NCBI RefSeq assembly: GCF_022751215.1
Contig: NZ_JAICDG010000005.1
Location: 496,001-560,000 of the forward strand
DNA from: Actinomadura terrae
Lineage (GTDB): Bacteria; Actinomycetota; Actinomycetes; Streptosporangiales; Streptosporangiaceae
Length of the DNA stretch: 64,000 nucleotides
Direction of reading: 5' to 3'
Made by a program: the position numbers and the translations under genes. Positions within the stretch are counted from its first letter, which is position 1. Every line of letters starts with the position of its first letter. Under the pieces are notes generated by a model. It was not told the origin of the DNA. It saw nothing but the letters and a program-made list of their open reading frames with translations, and did not search any database. Below are positions 7,516 to 16,303 of the stretch, in pieces.

Positions 7516-8843
7516 CGACCCTCGCCGAACGCGTCGCCGACTTCACCGCGAACCTGAAGCTGTCGTCCGTCCCCGCCGAGCTGGTCGAGAAGGCGAAGGT
7601 GACGGTCCTGCACGACCTCGGCGTGGGCCTCGCCGGGCACCGCCTCGCCGCGACCGCCTACGCGTTCGCCCGCGAGGAGGGCGCCGCGCCGCACGGCGCA
7701 CGGCTGCTGATCGACGGCACGTCAGTGACGGTCGAGGCGTTCGCGCTCGCGACCGGCGCGCTCGTCCACGCGCGGACGCAGGACGACACGCAGGTCGCGG
7801 TGTCCACGCACCTCGGCGCGACGACGCTGCCCGCGCTGCTCGCGCTCGCCGACCGCGCCGGGCTGCACGGAAGCGACCTGCTGGCCGCGCTGATCGCCGG
7901 ATACGAGGCCGCGTCCGTCATCGCGGAGGGCAACGCCGACGTCTCGACCGCGCGGGGGTTCCGCGCGAGCAGCGTCTACGGGCCGTTCGCGGCGGCGGCC
8001 GGGTCGGCGCGGCTGCTGGGCCTGACCGCCGAGCAGACGGTCTCGGCCCTCGGCCTCGCCGCCGCGTTCGGCGGCGGCACGAACCAGACGTGGGTCGCGG
8101 GCACGCAGGAGTGGCGCTACCAGGTCGGCGCGGCGAGCCGCAACGGCATGGTCGCGGCGCTGCTGGCCGCGCGCGGCGTCACCGGCGCACCGGACGCGCT
8201 CGACGGCGCCGCCGGGCACCTGCGCGCGTTCACCGGCACCGTCCCCGATACCCCTGAGCTGCGGCTCGGCGAGGACTGGCGGCTCCGGTCCGTCACCTAC
8301 AAGCCGTATCCGGTCTGCGCGATCAACCAGATCCCGGTCACGCTGCTGACCGGCCTCGACATCCGGGCCGAGGACGTCGTGGAAGCCGTCGTCGAACTCC
8401 CGGCGGACGACGCCGCCTACCCCGGCGTCGACGCGCACGGCCCGTTCCGGGACGTCGGCGGGACGCTGATGAGCCTGCCCTACTGCCTCGCGGTCGCGAT
8501 CCGGAAGGGCGGCATCGAACTGGACGACCTCTACGGGTACGACGACCCCGAGCTGATGGACCTGGTCCGCCGTGTCAGGGTCGTCCCGGCGGGCATACCG
8601 CGCGGTGCCTGCCGGATCACCGTCCAGACCCGGGAGGGCGGGACGCGGGTCGCCGAGCACGCGCCCGACCCGTCCACGTTCGACTGGGACCGGGACGAGA
8701 CCGCCGACCGGCTGCGCGCGATGACGGCCGAGACGCCGCTGACCCCCGCGCGGCTGGAGGAGTTCGTCGAGGTCGTCCTCGACCTCGACCACCGGCCGGT
8801 GCGCGACCTGGTCGACGCAACGATCATCGACTCGAAGGAGTGA
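7512..8843 (+). CDS. MmgE/PrpD family protein
   Basis: A 443-residue member of the 2-methylcitrate dehydratase-like family, with the mostly helical N-terminal half (HDLGVGLAGHRLAATAYAFA) and the typical YKPYPVCAINQIPV segment in the second half. Family members dehydrate 2-methylcitrate, decarboxylate cis-aconitate or act on other polycarboxylates. The presence of the gene in an acyl-CoA/2-oxoacid cluster suggests a hydro-lyase step, but the substrate is unknown. The GTG start lies in a GTGA overlap with the lipoyl-domain gene. Confidence 0.85.
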   Translation: MTTLAERVADFTANLKLSSVPAELVEKAKVTVLHDLGVGLAGHRLAATAYAFAREEGAAPHGARLLIDGTSVTVEAFALATGALVHARTQDDTQVAVSTHLGATTLPALLALADRAGLHGSDLLAALIAGYEAASVIAEGNADVSTARGFRASSVYGPFAAAAGSARLLGLTAEQTVSALGLAAAFGGGTNQTWVAGTQEWRYQVGAASRNGMVAALLAARGVTGAPDALDGAAGHLRAFTGTVPDTPELRLGEDWRLRSVTYKPYPVCAINQIPVTLLTGLDIRAEDVVEAVVELPADDAAYPGVDAHGPFRDVGGTLMSLPYCLAVAIRKGGIELDDLYGYDDPELMDLVRRVRVVPAGIPRGACRITVQTREGGTRVAEHAPDPSTFDWDRDETADRLRAMTAETPLTPARLEEFVEVVLDLDHRPVRDLVDATIIDSKE

Positions 8844-8850
8844 CCCCCTG

Positions 8851-9885
8851 ATGCGAGCCACCCTCATCTACGGCCGCGGCGACGTCCGGGTCGAGGAGGT
8901 GCCCGACCCGGTGCTGCGGGAGCCGACCGACGCGATCGTGCGGGTGACGCGTGCCTGTGTCTGCGGCAGCGACCTGCACCGCTACCGCGGCATGGACCCC
9001 GTGGACGAGGGGCTGCGCATCGGCCACGAGTTCATGGGCGTCGTCGAGGAGACCGGCGCCGACGTGGGCTCGGTGCGGCGCGGCGACGTCGTGCTCGTCC
9101 CGTTCCTGTGGTGCGACAACTCCTGCGACTTCTGCCGGGACGGCCTGCACGGCTCCTGCCGCAACGGCGGCCGCTGGGCCGTCGGCGGCCTGGACGGCGG
9201 GCAGGGCGAGGCCGCCCGCGTCCCGCAGGCCGACGGCACATTGATCAAGCTGCCGGTCGGCGCCGACGACCCGGTGATCCCGTCGGTGATGGCGCTGTCG
9301 GACGTGCTGCCCACCGGCCACCACGCCGCCGTCACCGCCGGGGTCGGCAAGGGCGCCACGGTCGCGGTCATCGGCGACGGCGCGGTCGGGCTGTGCGCGG
9401 TGCTGGCGGCCGCGCGGCTCGGCGCCGAGCGGATCGTCCTGCTGGGCCGCCATCAGGCCCGCACCGACCTCGGCCGCCGGTTCGGCGCGACCGACGTGGT
9501 CCCCGAGCGCGGCGCGGCGGCGGTCGCCGCGCTGCGCGAGCTCACCGGCGGCGACGGCGTCCCGCACGTGCTCGAATGCGTCGGCAACGGCGAGGCGTTC
9601 GAGACGGCGCTCGGCGGCGTCCGCGACGGCGGCACGATCAGCCGGGTCGGCGTCCCGCAGTACACCGAGGCGCGCCTGGACTTCGACGTCTTCATGCGCA
9701 ACCTCACCATCACCGGCGGCGTCGCCCCGGCCCGCCGCTACGTCCCCGAACTGCTGGCCGAGGTGCTCGACGGCACGATCACGCCGGGCGAGGTGTTCGA
9801 CCTCTCGGTGAGCCTGGACGACATCGCGGACGGCTTCCGCGCGATGAGCGACCGCGAGGCGCTGAAGGTGCTCGTCCAACCCTGA
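8851..9885 (+). CDS. Zinc-dependent alcohol dehydrogenase (MDR)
   Basis: A 344-residue medium-chain dehydrogenase. The catalytic zinc ligands are visible as CGSDLHR (C38) and GHE (H59, E60). A structural zinc loop is given by C88, C92, C95 and C103. The Rossmann motif is VIGDGAVGLCAV. It should oxidise an alcohol or reduce an aldehyde with NAD(P). It is the last gene of the left catabolic operon, with AAGGAG six bases after the previous reading frame nears its end. The substrate is unknown; threonine-, sorbitol- and formaldehyde-type relatives share this layout. Confidence 0.9.
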   Translation: MRATLIYGRGDVRVEEVPDPVLREPTDAIVRVTRACVCGSDLHRYRGMDPVDEGLRIGHEFMGVVEETGADVGSVRRGDVVLVPFLWCDNSCDFCRDGLHGSCRNGGRWAVGGLDGGQGEAARVPQADGTLIKLPVGADDPVIPSVMALSDVLPTGHHAAVTAGVGKGATVAVIGDGAVGLCAVLAAARLGAERIVLLGRHQARTDLGRRFGATDVVPERGAAAVAALRELTGGDGVPHVLECVGNGEAFETALGGVRDGGTISRVGVPQYTEARLDFDVFMRNLTITGGVAPARRYVPELLAEVLDGTITPGEVFDLSVSLDDIADGFRAMSDREALKVLVQP

Positions 9886-9909
9886 CCCGACACGTGCTCC
9901 AGACCCCCG

Positions 9910-9942
9910 CAGGGCCCTGCCGCAAGGCCGCGCAGGGCCCTG
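9910..9942 (+). terminator. Terminator-like hairpin after the catabolic operon
   Basis: Two copies of the palindromic decamer CAGGGCCCTG (9910-9919 and 9933-9942) are separated by 13 bases and can pair over ten bases. No T-run follows, as is common in actinomycetes. It lies 25 bases after the alcohol dehydrogenase stop and separates the catabolic operon from the riboswitch transcript. Confidence 0.5.
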
Positions 9943-10130
9943 ACGTGCGTCTTCACGCTAGATTTTGATTTTGCGGGGGTTTGCCAACCCTTGGCGATAT
10001 GAGTAACTTGTCCCACTCGGACGCCATCCAGGCGCTCTGTCACCAGTGTCCCTAGATGGGGGCATTGATATGACCCGGGGCGATTCTCCTCGTCCGGGCC
10101 ACAACATCAGCGCCGCTGCACCGCAGCGGC

Positions 10131-10257
10131 GACGCCGAGTCCGCCGTCGCGCGGAGCCGGGGACCCAACCTCGCATGGGGGTGAATCGGCCTGTCACCAG
10201 GCCGTAGGGCGACTTCCAGCCCGAACCCGTCAGCTAACCCGGTAGGCGTCTGGAAGC
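10131..10257 (+). ncRNA. Cyclic di-AMP riboswitch (ydaO-yuaA leader)
   Basis: The order of conserved blocks matches the ydaO RNA: GCCGAGTCC, CGGAGCCGGGGACCC, GGGGTGAATC, the hairpin GGCCT/AGGCC, TAGGGC...GCCC, and GAACCCGTCAGCTAACC followed by GTAGGC and a GGAAGCCAAGGAG tail. P1 is visible as GACGCC (10131-10136) pairing with GGCGTC (10245-10250). In actinomycetes this RNA is known to sit before cell-wall hydrolase genes and to reduce expression when c-di-AMP is high. Here it ends just before the ribosome-binding site of an NlpC/P60-like gene. A separate 9-base-pair hairpin (10111-10131) stands directly upstream. Confidence 0.92.
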
Positions 10258-10273
10258 CAAGGAGTTCCCCCCT

Positions 10274-11014
10274 GTGCAAGGCAAGCACGGCAAGTACCGG
10301 ACCTTCCGCAACCTCAACCCCCGCGCCGCAGGCGCCCTGGCCGGAGTCGCCGCGCTCGGCGTGATCGGCGGCATCGTGCAGGTCACGGCCGACCCGTTCG
10401 GCTCCGGCTCCGGCTCCGCCGACTCGGTGGCCGCCGTCCAGACCGTCCCGCGGGCACCGAAACAGGCGGACCCGTCCCCGGCGACCGCGCCCGAGGCGGC
10501 GGGGCCCAAGGCCGAGAAGCGCAAGTCGGACGTGCGCGAACGCGACACCCGCGACCGCGCGTCCCGCGAGCGCCGCAAGGAGGCGACCCCGGAACCGGTG
10601 GCCAGCCCCCGGTCGGAGGTCATCGAACGGGCCAAAACCTGGAACCCGGGCACCTCCGACCGCGTCTCCTACAGCCAGTCCGACTACCACAACGGCTACC
10701 GCACCGACTGCTCGGGCTTCGTCTCGATGGCGCTCGGCCTGCCCAAGCCCGGCGAGAACACCGTCGGCCTGACGTCCTCGCGCTACACCGAGCGCATTTC
10801 GATGTCGGAGCTGAAGAAGGGCGACCTCGTCATGGACGCGTCGGGCACCAACACCACCCGGCACGTCGTCATCTTCGAGAAGTGGGCGAACAGCGCCCAC
10901 ACGTCCTACTGGGCCTACGAGCAGCGCGGCCACTACGGCACCGACCACCGGACGCGCGACTACGGCCTCTCGTCCGGCAGCGAGTACAAGGCATACCGCC
11001 CGACGAACCTCTAA
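10274..11014 (+). CDS. Riboswitch-controlled NlpC/P60-like cell-wall hydrolase
   Basis: A 246-residue exported protein. The N terminus has a short basic stretch and a hydrophobic segment (about residues 19-35). A charged, Pro/Ala/Lys/Arg-rich linker follows (about 45-115), then a C-terminal papain-like domain with YRTDCSGFVSMALGLP (catalytic Cys in DCSGF) and the His region RHVVIFEKW. Such enzymes cleave peptidoglycan stem peptides outside the membrane. The GTG start follows AAGGAG at 10259-10264. The preceding c-di-AMP riboswitch ties its expression to osmotic or cell-wall status. A strong hairpin follows at 11087-11122. Confidence 0.85.
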   Translation: MQGKHGKYRTFRNLNPRAAGALAGVAALGVIGGIVQVTADPFGSGSGSADSVAAVQTVPRAPKQADPSPATAPEAAGPKAEKRKSDVRERDTRDRASRERRKEATPEPVASPRSEVIERAKTWNPGTSDRVSYSQSDYHNGYRTDCSGFVSMALGLPKPGENTVGLTSSRYTERISMSELKKGDLVMDASGTNTTRHVVIFEKWANSAHTSYWAYEQRGHYGTDHRTRDYGLSSGSEYKAYRPTNL

Positions 11015-11086
11015 CCGCACACTCTGTTCATGAAGACCCGGCCCACGGCCGCGTCTTTGCGGGCGCGGAATCGCTTCGCGATCTTC

Positions 11087-11122
11087 CCGGTGGGGCCTCG
11101 CCTTCGGCGTCGGCCCCACCGG
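11087..11122. terminator. Intrinsic terminator-like hairpin
   Basis: CCGGTGGGGCC (11087-11097) pairs perfectly with GGCCCCACCGG (11112-11122), and the loop itself contains CGCC-TTCG-GGCG-type inner pairing. It lies between the convergent hydrolase and PucR genes, so it can serve both. There is no long T-run. Confidence 0.65.
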
Positions 11123-11187
11123 TCAGCTACGCGCCCGCGTGACGGCTGAGGCGCTTCCGTACAGGCACCGGGCCTTCGGTGTTTCGC

Positions 11188-12423
11188 TCAGGTGTCGGCG
11201 AGGATGCGGGCGACGGTGGCGCTCAGGGCCCGGACGCCCCGCGTGCTCGTCGGGTCGATGCCGGTCAGCTCCCGCGCCCGGCGCAGGCGGTAGTCGAGGG
11301 TGCGGGGGTGGACGTACAGGTGCGCGGCCGTGAGCAGCCGGTTCATGTCATGGCGGTAGTAGGCGTCCAGGGTGGAGACCAGGTCGGGCCCTTGGAACAG
11401 GCGGTCGGCGATCCCCTTGAGCCAGCGGTCGACCTCGGGCACCCGCGCGGCGCCGAGCTCGACGAAGACGTCGGCGAGCATCGTGATCCGGTGCGGGACG
11501 GCCTCGACCGGCGCCACCCCGCTGATGCGCCGCGCGAGCGGCAGCGCGCCCGGCAGCGCGGCCACGCCCGCGACCGCGGCACCGGCGGCGCAGCGCCGTC
11601 CGGTCGTCTCGGCGAGGACGGCGGCCATGCTTAAGGCACGCTCCCTGATCGGCTCGGGCACCCCGTCGCGTTCGGCCTCCCCCTCCCGCTCGGGCATCCC
11701 GTCCCGCTCGGAGGCCTCGCACGGCTCGCCGCTCGGGATCGGCAGCAGCGCGACGAACTCCCGGGGGTCCTGCCAGCGCATCGGCACCCGCTCCAGGTCG
11801 ACCAGGACGCCGATGGCCTCGGCGAGAGCGGCGGGCGGCAGCGGCGGGTCCTGGTCCGCGATCCGGACCACGGTCAGCAGGTAGTCCTCCGGGACGGGCA
11901 GGCCGAGCCGGCGTGCCAGCTCGGGCCCCGACGGGTCCCCGCCGAGCAGCGCCGCCGCGAGCTCCTGGACGCGCTCGGCGAACGGCAGGACGTGCCGCTG
12001 CCCGTCCAGGAAGCCGCGCGTGTAGGCGTTCTGCGCGGCCGTCCCCTGCGGGCCGATCCAGCCGAGGATCCGCATGAGGTCGTCCAGGTCGGAGGGGTCC
12101 GCCGCCTCGTGGATCTCCCGCACCGTCAGCGTGGAGTGCAGGCCGAGGACGGCCCGGTGGGCGGGCAGCGAGATCCCCGCCCGGCCGCGCTCGTGCCCGA
12201 CCGAGGCGATGACCGCCAGGTCGGCGCCCGTGAACGGCCGGTCGTGCGCGGCCAGCTCCACCCCGCGGCGCCGCAGCAGCACCGCGAACTCCAGCAGGTC
12301 GGTGTGCTCGCGGTCGCCCGAGGCCAGCGCCTTGTACTCGGGCAGCTCACGCGCGTAGAGCTCCACCGCCCTGCGCGCGTTCGCGTCCACCCGCCTGTCC
12401 AGCGTCGCGAATAGATCTCCCAT
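11188..12423 (-). CDS. PucR/CdaR-type helix-turn-helix regulator
   Basis: A 411-residue regulator. The N-terminal two thirds is a variable helical/GGDEF-like sensor region. The C terminus has the PucR-type HTH: TAAHLYVHPRTLDYRLRRAR followed by ELTGIDP. A Glu/Arg-rich insertion (about residues 225-245, with repeated RDGMPEREGEAERDG-like units) is odd and probably a flexible linker. PucR-type proteins usually activate catabolic genes, but neither neighbour is an obvious target. It is a monocistronic minus-strand gene, divergent from the lipoprotein gene. Confidence 0.8.
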   Translation of the reverse strand: MGDLFATLDRRVDANARRAVELYARELPEYKALASGDREHTDLLEFAVLLRRRGVELAAHDRPFTGADLAVIASVGHERGRAGISLPAHRAVLGLHSTLTVREIHEAADPSDLDDLMRILGWIGPQGTAAQNAYTRGFLDGQRHVLPFAERVQELAAALLGGDPSGPELARRLGLPVPEDYLLTVVRIADQDPPLPPAALAEAIGVLVDLERVPMRWQDPREFVALLPIPSGEPCEASERDGMPEREGEAERDGVPEPIRERALSMAAVLAETTGRRCAAGAAVAGVAALPGALPLARRISGVAPVEAVPHRITMLADVFVELGAARVPEVDRWLKGIADRLFQGPDLVSTLDAYYRHDMNRLLTAAHLYVHPRTLDYRLRRARELTGIDPTSTRGVRALSATVARILADT

Positions 12424-12588
12424 CCCGTCCCCTTTCGAGTCTCGGCTGATTCGCGCGAGAGGGGACGGTGGATCGTCACCGCCGCGACCGGTACCGGCCG
12501 CGATCGTGACCCTCCGCCAGCGGTCGGCTGCCGATCGTTCTGTTAGGGTCCGACCGCAATGCCCCTACCGGCCCCCTGGAGCTGTCCC

Positions 12589-13050
12589 GTGCCCAAAAAG
12601 ATCGCGATCACGCTGGCCGTCGGCGGGCTGATGCTGGGCGCCGCCGCGTGCAACGACGACGGCGGCGGGAAGGAGGCGAAGGCCGGGCCGTCCACGCCGT
12701 CGGCGGCCGCCACCACGCCGAGTGCGGCCGCGCCGAGTACCCCCGCGCCCACCAGCCCCAGCGCGGCGGTTCCGTCCCCGACGAAGCCGGTGACCTCGCC
12801 CACCGAGCCCAAGCTCCCTACAAGCAAGACGATCGTGATGATCGACCCGGACGGCAAGAGCTACACCTACACGAAGATGGCCCAGCTGGCGGCGGGCATG
12901 CGCGCGACGATGAAGACCGCGCCGTCGAACTTCTGCGCCAAGTCCTACCTGGAGGGCGTCAAGGGCGGCGGCAAGTTCCCGGCCGGACGCGCCGCGTGGA
13001 TGGCCGCGTGCGAGGAGGGCTGGCGCCTCGGCGCCAAGCCGCGCTGGTAG
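12589..13050 (+). CDS. Small secreted lipoprotein of unknown function
   Basis: A 153-residue product with a lipoprotein signal: basic VPKK, hydrophobic IAITLAVGGLMLG and a lipobox ending AAAC. A roughly 55-residue Ser/Thr/Pro/Ala spacer follows, then a compact C-terminal domain of about 80 residues (MIDPDGKSYTYTKMAQLAAG, with two Cys in FCAKSYLEG and AACEEGW). I do not recognise the domain. GTG at 12589 is chosen because GGAG ends eight bases before it. An alternative ATG at 12559, nine bases after a -10-like TAGGGT (12544-12549), would give a leaderless form ten residues longer. Confidence 0.7.
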   Translation: MPKKIAITLAVGGLMLGAAACNDDGGGKEAKAGPSTPSAAATTPSAAAPSTPAPTSPSAAVPSPTKPVTSPTEPKLPTSKTIVMIDPDGKSYTYTKMAQLAAGMRATMKTAPSNFCAKSYLEGVKGGGKFPAGRAAWMAACEEGWRLGAKPRW

Positions 13051-13131
13051 CCCTGACCAGCCCCGGACCACGAGCCCGCTCCAGGGCGATTTGGGCGCTT
13101 TCATGGTGGTCGTCGTTCTAGGCTGTCCGCC

Positions 13132-14808
13132 GTGACCTCAGGGCAGATGGTGATCGACGGGCGCTTCGAGCTGCGGGAACGGCTCGGCAGCGGCGGGATG
13201 GGCACGGTCTGGCGCGCGCTCGACCTCGCGCTGGAACGCGAGGTCGCGCTCAAGGAGGTGCGGCTCGCCGAGACCGACATGTCCGCCCTCGACCCGAAGC
13301 TCGCGCGGATGCTGCGCGAGCGGGTGATGCGCGAGGCCCGCGCGCTCGCCCGCGTCGACCACCCGAACGTGGTGACCATCCACCACATCGTGGACTCCCC
13401 CGAGATGCCGCACCCGTGGCTGGTGATGGAGCTCGTCCGGGGGAGGTCCCTCCAGGACCGGCTGGAGGAGGGGCCGCTGTCGCCCGCCGAGGGCGCCGCC
13501 GTCGGACGCGGCATCCTCGCCGCGTTGCGCGCGGCCCACCAGGCCGGGATCTGCCACCGCGACGTCAAGCCCGGCAACGTCCTCCTGCGGACGGACGGCA
13601 CGCCCGTCCTCACCGACTTCGGCATCGCGGTCCTGGACGAGGCGTCCCGCGTCACCGCGACCGGCGGACTCGTGGGCTCGCCGGAGTACATCGCGCCGGA
13701 GCGGCTGCACGGCACCGAGGGCGACCCGGCGTCGGACCTGTGGTCGCTCGGCATGCTGCTGTACGTCGCCGTGGAGGGCCGCAACCCGGTGCGGCGCCCG
13801 ACCCCCGCCGCGACGCTCGCCGCCGTCATGACCGCGCAGATCCCCCCGGCCCACCGCGCGGGGCGGCTGGCACCCGTCCTGCACGCGCTGCTGGTGCGCG
13901 ACCCGGCCGCCCGTCCGGGGCCCGACCAGCTCGACCGCATGCTCGCCCACGCCGCCGGGTCGGCGGCCACCTCGGGCTCGGGCGCGATGCCGGTCTCCCT
14001 CCCGGCCCCGCCGCCCCCGCTCCCACCCGGCACCGACCCCGGCTCGTTCTCGCCGCCCCCGCGTGGAACAGACCCCGGCTCGTTCCCCAGTACGTTCCCG
14101 CCGCCGATGCGGATCACCGGCCCGGCGGCACCGCCGCCTCCGCGCCGCCGGTCGCGGACGAACGCGACGGCCGTCATCATCCTCGCGGTCGGGGCGGTCG
14201 CGGCGGTCCTCACCGCGGTCGTCATCGCCGTCCCCCGCTTGCTGGAGGAACTCGACAGCGCGGCCGCCGGCCCTCCCGGTACCTCCCACACGAACACCCC
14301 GCGCGGAGGCACCGGGAACGGGACCGGCGACAAGAAGGGCGGCGCGGAGCCGAAGACGCTGCTGACCCCCGCCGCCGTCCGCGACGTCATCAAGAAGTTC
14401 GAGCAGGCGTCGGGCAGCAAGCGGTTCGCGGAGCTCACCGTGTACGAGGAGCGCGCGGACGCCGACGCCCCCGTCGCCGGGCGCCGCGCCGCCTTCGACA
14501 ACTACACCTACGAGAAGGGCGCGGACGCGGCGATCCGCAGCCGTCCGAGCATCGCCATCACGACCGGCGACGCCAAGGTGGACCCCAACATCTTCAACTG
14601 GGACGCGCTACCCGCCCTGCTCGACCGGGCCGCGCGGACGCTCAAGGTGCCGAAGCCGACGAACCGGTACATCATCGTCAGCGCCAAGTGGACCTTCAAC
14701 GGCGACCGGCCCACGATGATGATCCACTTCACCGACGAGTACGACGGCGGCTACCTCGCGGTCAACACCCAGGGCAAGGTCATCAAGACCTACCCGGCAG
14801 ACTCCTAG
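13132..14808 (+). CDS. Membrane Ser/Thr protein kinase (PknB-like)
   Basis: A 558-residue receptor-type kinase. The catalytic domain (about 10-265) shows GSGGMG (19-24), the ATP lysine K41 in ALKEV, HRDVKPGNV (142-150), DFG (163-165) and GSPEYIAPE (182-190). A Pro-rich juxtamembrane segment leads to one membrane helix (about 344-366) and a roughly 190-residue external domain without PASTA repeats. TAGGCT at 13119-13124 ends seven bases before the GTG, so the transcript is probably leaderless. The stop interlocks with that of the convergent lipase gene in the shared tetramer CTAG (14805-14808). Confidence 0.92.
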   Translation: MTSGQMVIDGRFELRERLGSGGMGTVWRALDLALEREVALKEVRLAETDMSALDPKLARMLRERVMREARALARVDHPNVVTIHHIVDSPEMPHPWLVMELVRGRSLQDRLEEGPLSPAEGAAVGRGILAALRAAHQAGICHRDVKPGNVLLRTDGTPVLTDFGIAVLDEASRVTATGGLVGSPEYIAPERLHGTEGDPASDLWSLGMLLYVAVEGRNPVRRPTPAATLAAVMTAQIPPAHRAGRLAPVLHALLVRDPAARPGPDQLDRMLAHAAGSAATSGSGAMPVSLPAPPPPLPPGTDPGSFSPPPRGTDPGSFPSTFPPPMRITGPAAPPPPRRRSRTNATAVIILAVGAVAAVLTAVVIAVPRLLEELDSAAAGPPGTSHTNTPRGGTGNGTGDKKGGAEPKTLLTPAAVRDVIKKFEQASGSKRFAELTVYEERADADAPVAGRRAAFDNYTYEKGADAAIRSRPSIAITTGDAKVDPNIFNWDALPALLDRAARTLKVPKPTNRYIIVSAKWTFNGDRPTMMIHFTDEYDGGYLAVNTQGKVIKTYPADS

Positions 14809-16100
14809 CGCCCGCTCCGACCCAGCCAGCGCAGGATGTCGGGGAGGCCGCGCTTGAGCGACCCCATGTGCTGCGACTTCGGCCCGTAGTCGACGACCTG
14901 CGGCCTCGCGCCGTGCGCGCGGAGGGCGCGGGCGCACGAGAGCGTGTTGGCGTAGGCGACCTGCTCGTCACCGGACCCGGCGAACAGCCGGACCGGGACG
15001 TCCGGCCTCCAGTCGCACGTCCCGTCCGACGACCGGATCGCCTTCAGCAGCGTGCCGGACGGATGCGCCAGCCGCTTCCGGTACGCCGGGGTGAGCAGCT
15101 GCTCCGGCGTGTCGGGGAGCTTCGGCAGGATCTCGGTGACCTCGTTCTTCGACCCGTCGAACAGCCCCTCCACGATCGAGGCGTAAGGGGCGTTGAACAC
15201 CTCCGACGGCGACCGGTACAGGCCGAACCCGTGCTTCCAGGCCGTCGTGATGTACGCGAGGTAGAACACCGACGCCTTCGGCGCGAGCGTCGACCTCGGC
15301 GACAGCGACTCCGGCAACTGCGCGCGCAGCAGGTCGAACGGCCCGCTGATGGTGGCGATCGGACCGAGCCGCAGGTGGGGATCGGCCCCACGGCCCAACT
15401 CGCGGCCGAGCGCCATGGCCGCCACCCCGCCCTGGGAGAACCCGGTCACCGTGACGCGCGGCTGGAACCGGACGCCGTGGGACGCCGCCACCGTCCGCGC
15501 GGCGCGCAGCATGTCCAGCGACGCCGACGCCTCGGACGCGGAGTGCATGTACGGATGCGGGCCCGGCCCGAGCCCCAGCCCGAGGTAGTCGGGCGCGACG
15601 CCCGCGTATCCGGCGGCGGCGTAGTAGACGGCGGCGACCCGCCCCTGCCCGTCCTCGGCGGTCCCGCCCGCGTCCTTCTTGTTCGCGAGCGTGCCGTGGG
15701 CGAAGCTGACCGCCCGCAACGCCTTCCTCGGGGCCGTCGACGGCAGCGCCACGATGCCGCTCGCGGTCGTGGGCCTCCCGGTGGGCGTGATCGTCCGGTA
15801 GACGACGCGGTAGGCGTCCACGCCGTTGCGCGGACGCGGCGACGCCAGGGCGTCGTCGTTGTCCTTGAGGTAGGCGCCGGTCTGCTTGCCCGTCATGTGG
15901 GCGACGCGGGTCGCCGACACGACCGTGCCGCGTCCCGGCGCGGCCGCCGCGTCCCTGGAGGACACGTGGTGAGCCGGGGTGGAGGACCCCGAGTCGTCGA
16001 AGGCGAAAGCGGCGGCGGGGACGGCGGTGAGGACGACCGCCCCGCCGACGAGGGCGACCCCGGCCCTGCGGGACCGGAGGCGAACGATGGAGTTCTTCAT
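14805..16100 (-). CDS. Secreted lipase (LIP-type alpha/beta hydrolase)
   Basis: A 431-residue secreted hydrolase. It has a signal peptide with a basic start (KNSIVRLRSRRAG) and a hydrophobic core ending near AFAFDD. The nucleophile elbow is GFSQGG (Ser about 222), and VSFAHGTL is the oxyanion-hole region. Members of this family of secretory lipases release fatty acids from esters and lipids. The ATG at 16100 is preferred because a TAGCGT -10-like box lies eight bases upstream, consistent with leaderless expression; a TTG two codons earlier is possible. The stop overlaps the kinase stop in CTAG. Confidence 0.85.
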   Translation of the reverse strand: MKNSIVRLRSRRAGVALVGGAVVLTAVPAAAFAFDDSGSSTPAHHVSSRDAAAAPGRGTVVSATRVAHMTGKQTGAYLKDNDDALASPRPRNGVDAYRVVYRTITPTGRPTTASGIVALPSTAPRKALRAVSFAHGTLANKKDAGGTAEDGQGRVAAVYYAAAGYAGVAPDYLGLGLGPGPHPYMHSASEASASLDMLRAARTVAASHGVRFQPRVTVTGFSQGGVAAMALGRELGRGADPHLRLGPIATISGPFDLLRAQLPESLSPRSTLAPKASVFYLAYITTAWKHGFGLYRSPSEVFNAPYASIVEGLFDGSKNEVTEILPKLPDTPEQLLTPAYRKRLAHPSGTLLKAIRSSDGTCDWRPDVPVRLFAGSGDEQVAYANTLSCARALRAHGARPQVVDYGPKSQHMGSLKRGLPDILRWLGRSGR

Positions 16101-16249
16101 GCCCAACGACGCTAGGGCGGGCCCGGCCGCCGCCCAATGCGCCTAGACCCCCGCCGGGGGTGTACCTGGATTCACCCCCCGCCGGATGGGGACGGCGACA
16201 GTGGGGGGCGGCGTGGGGACGTCGTGGGGGCGATCCGTCCTGTCCCCTC

Positions 16250-16281
16250 TTGACCATTGGTTCCGTCCGAAATAGTTTCGG
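16250..16281 (+). promoter_or_regulatory. SigA-type promoter with an inverted repeat on the -10 box
   Basis: TTGACC (16250-16255) and TAGTTT (16273-16278) are separated by 17 bases, a close match to a vegetative promoter. CCGAAA (16267-16272) and TTTCGG (16276-16281) form an inverted repeat with a three-base spacer that covers the -10 box, a position where a bound repressor would block initiation of the downstream hydrolase gene. Confidence 0.55.
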
Positions 16282-16303
16282 CGGAAAATAAGGGGGTTCC
16301 CAC

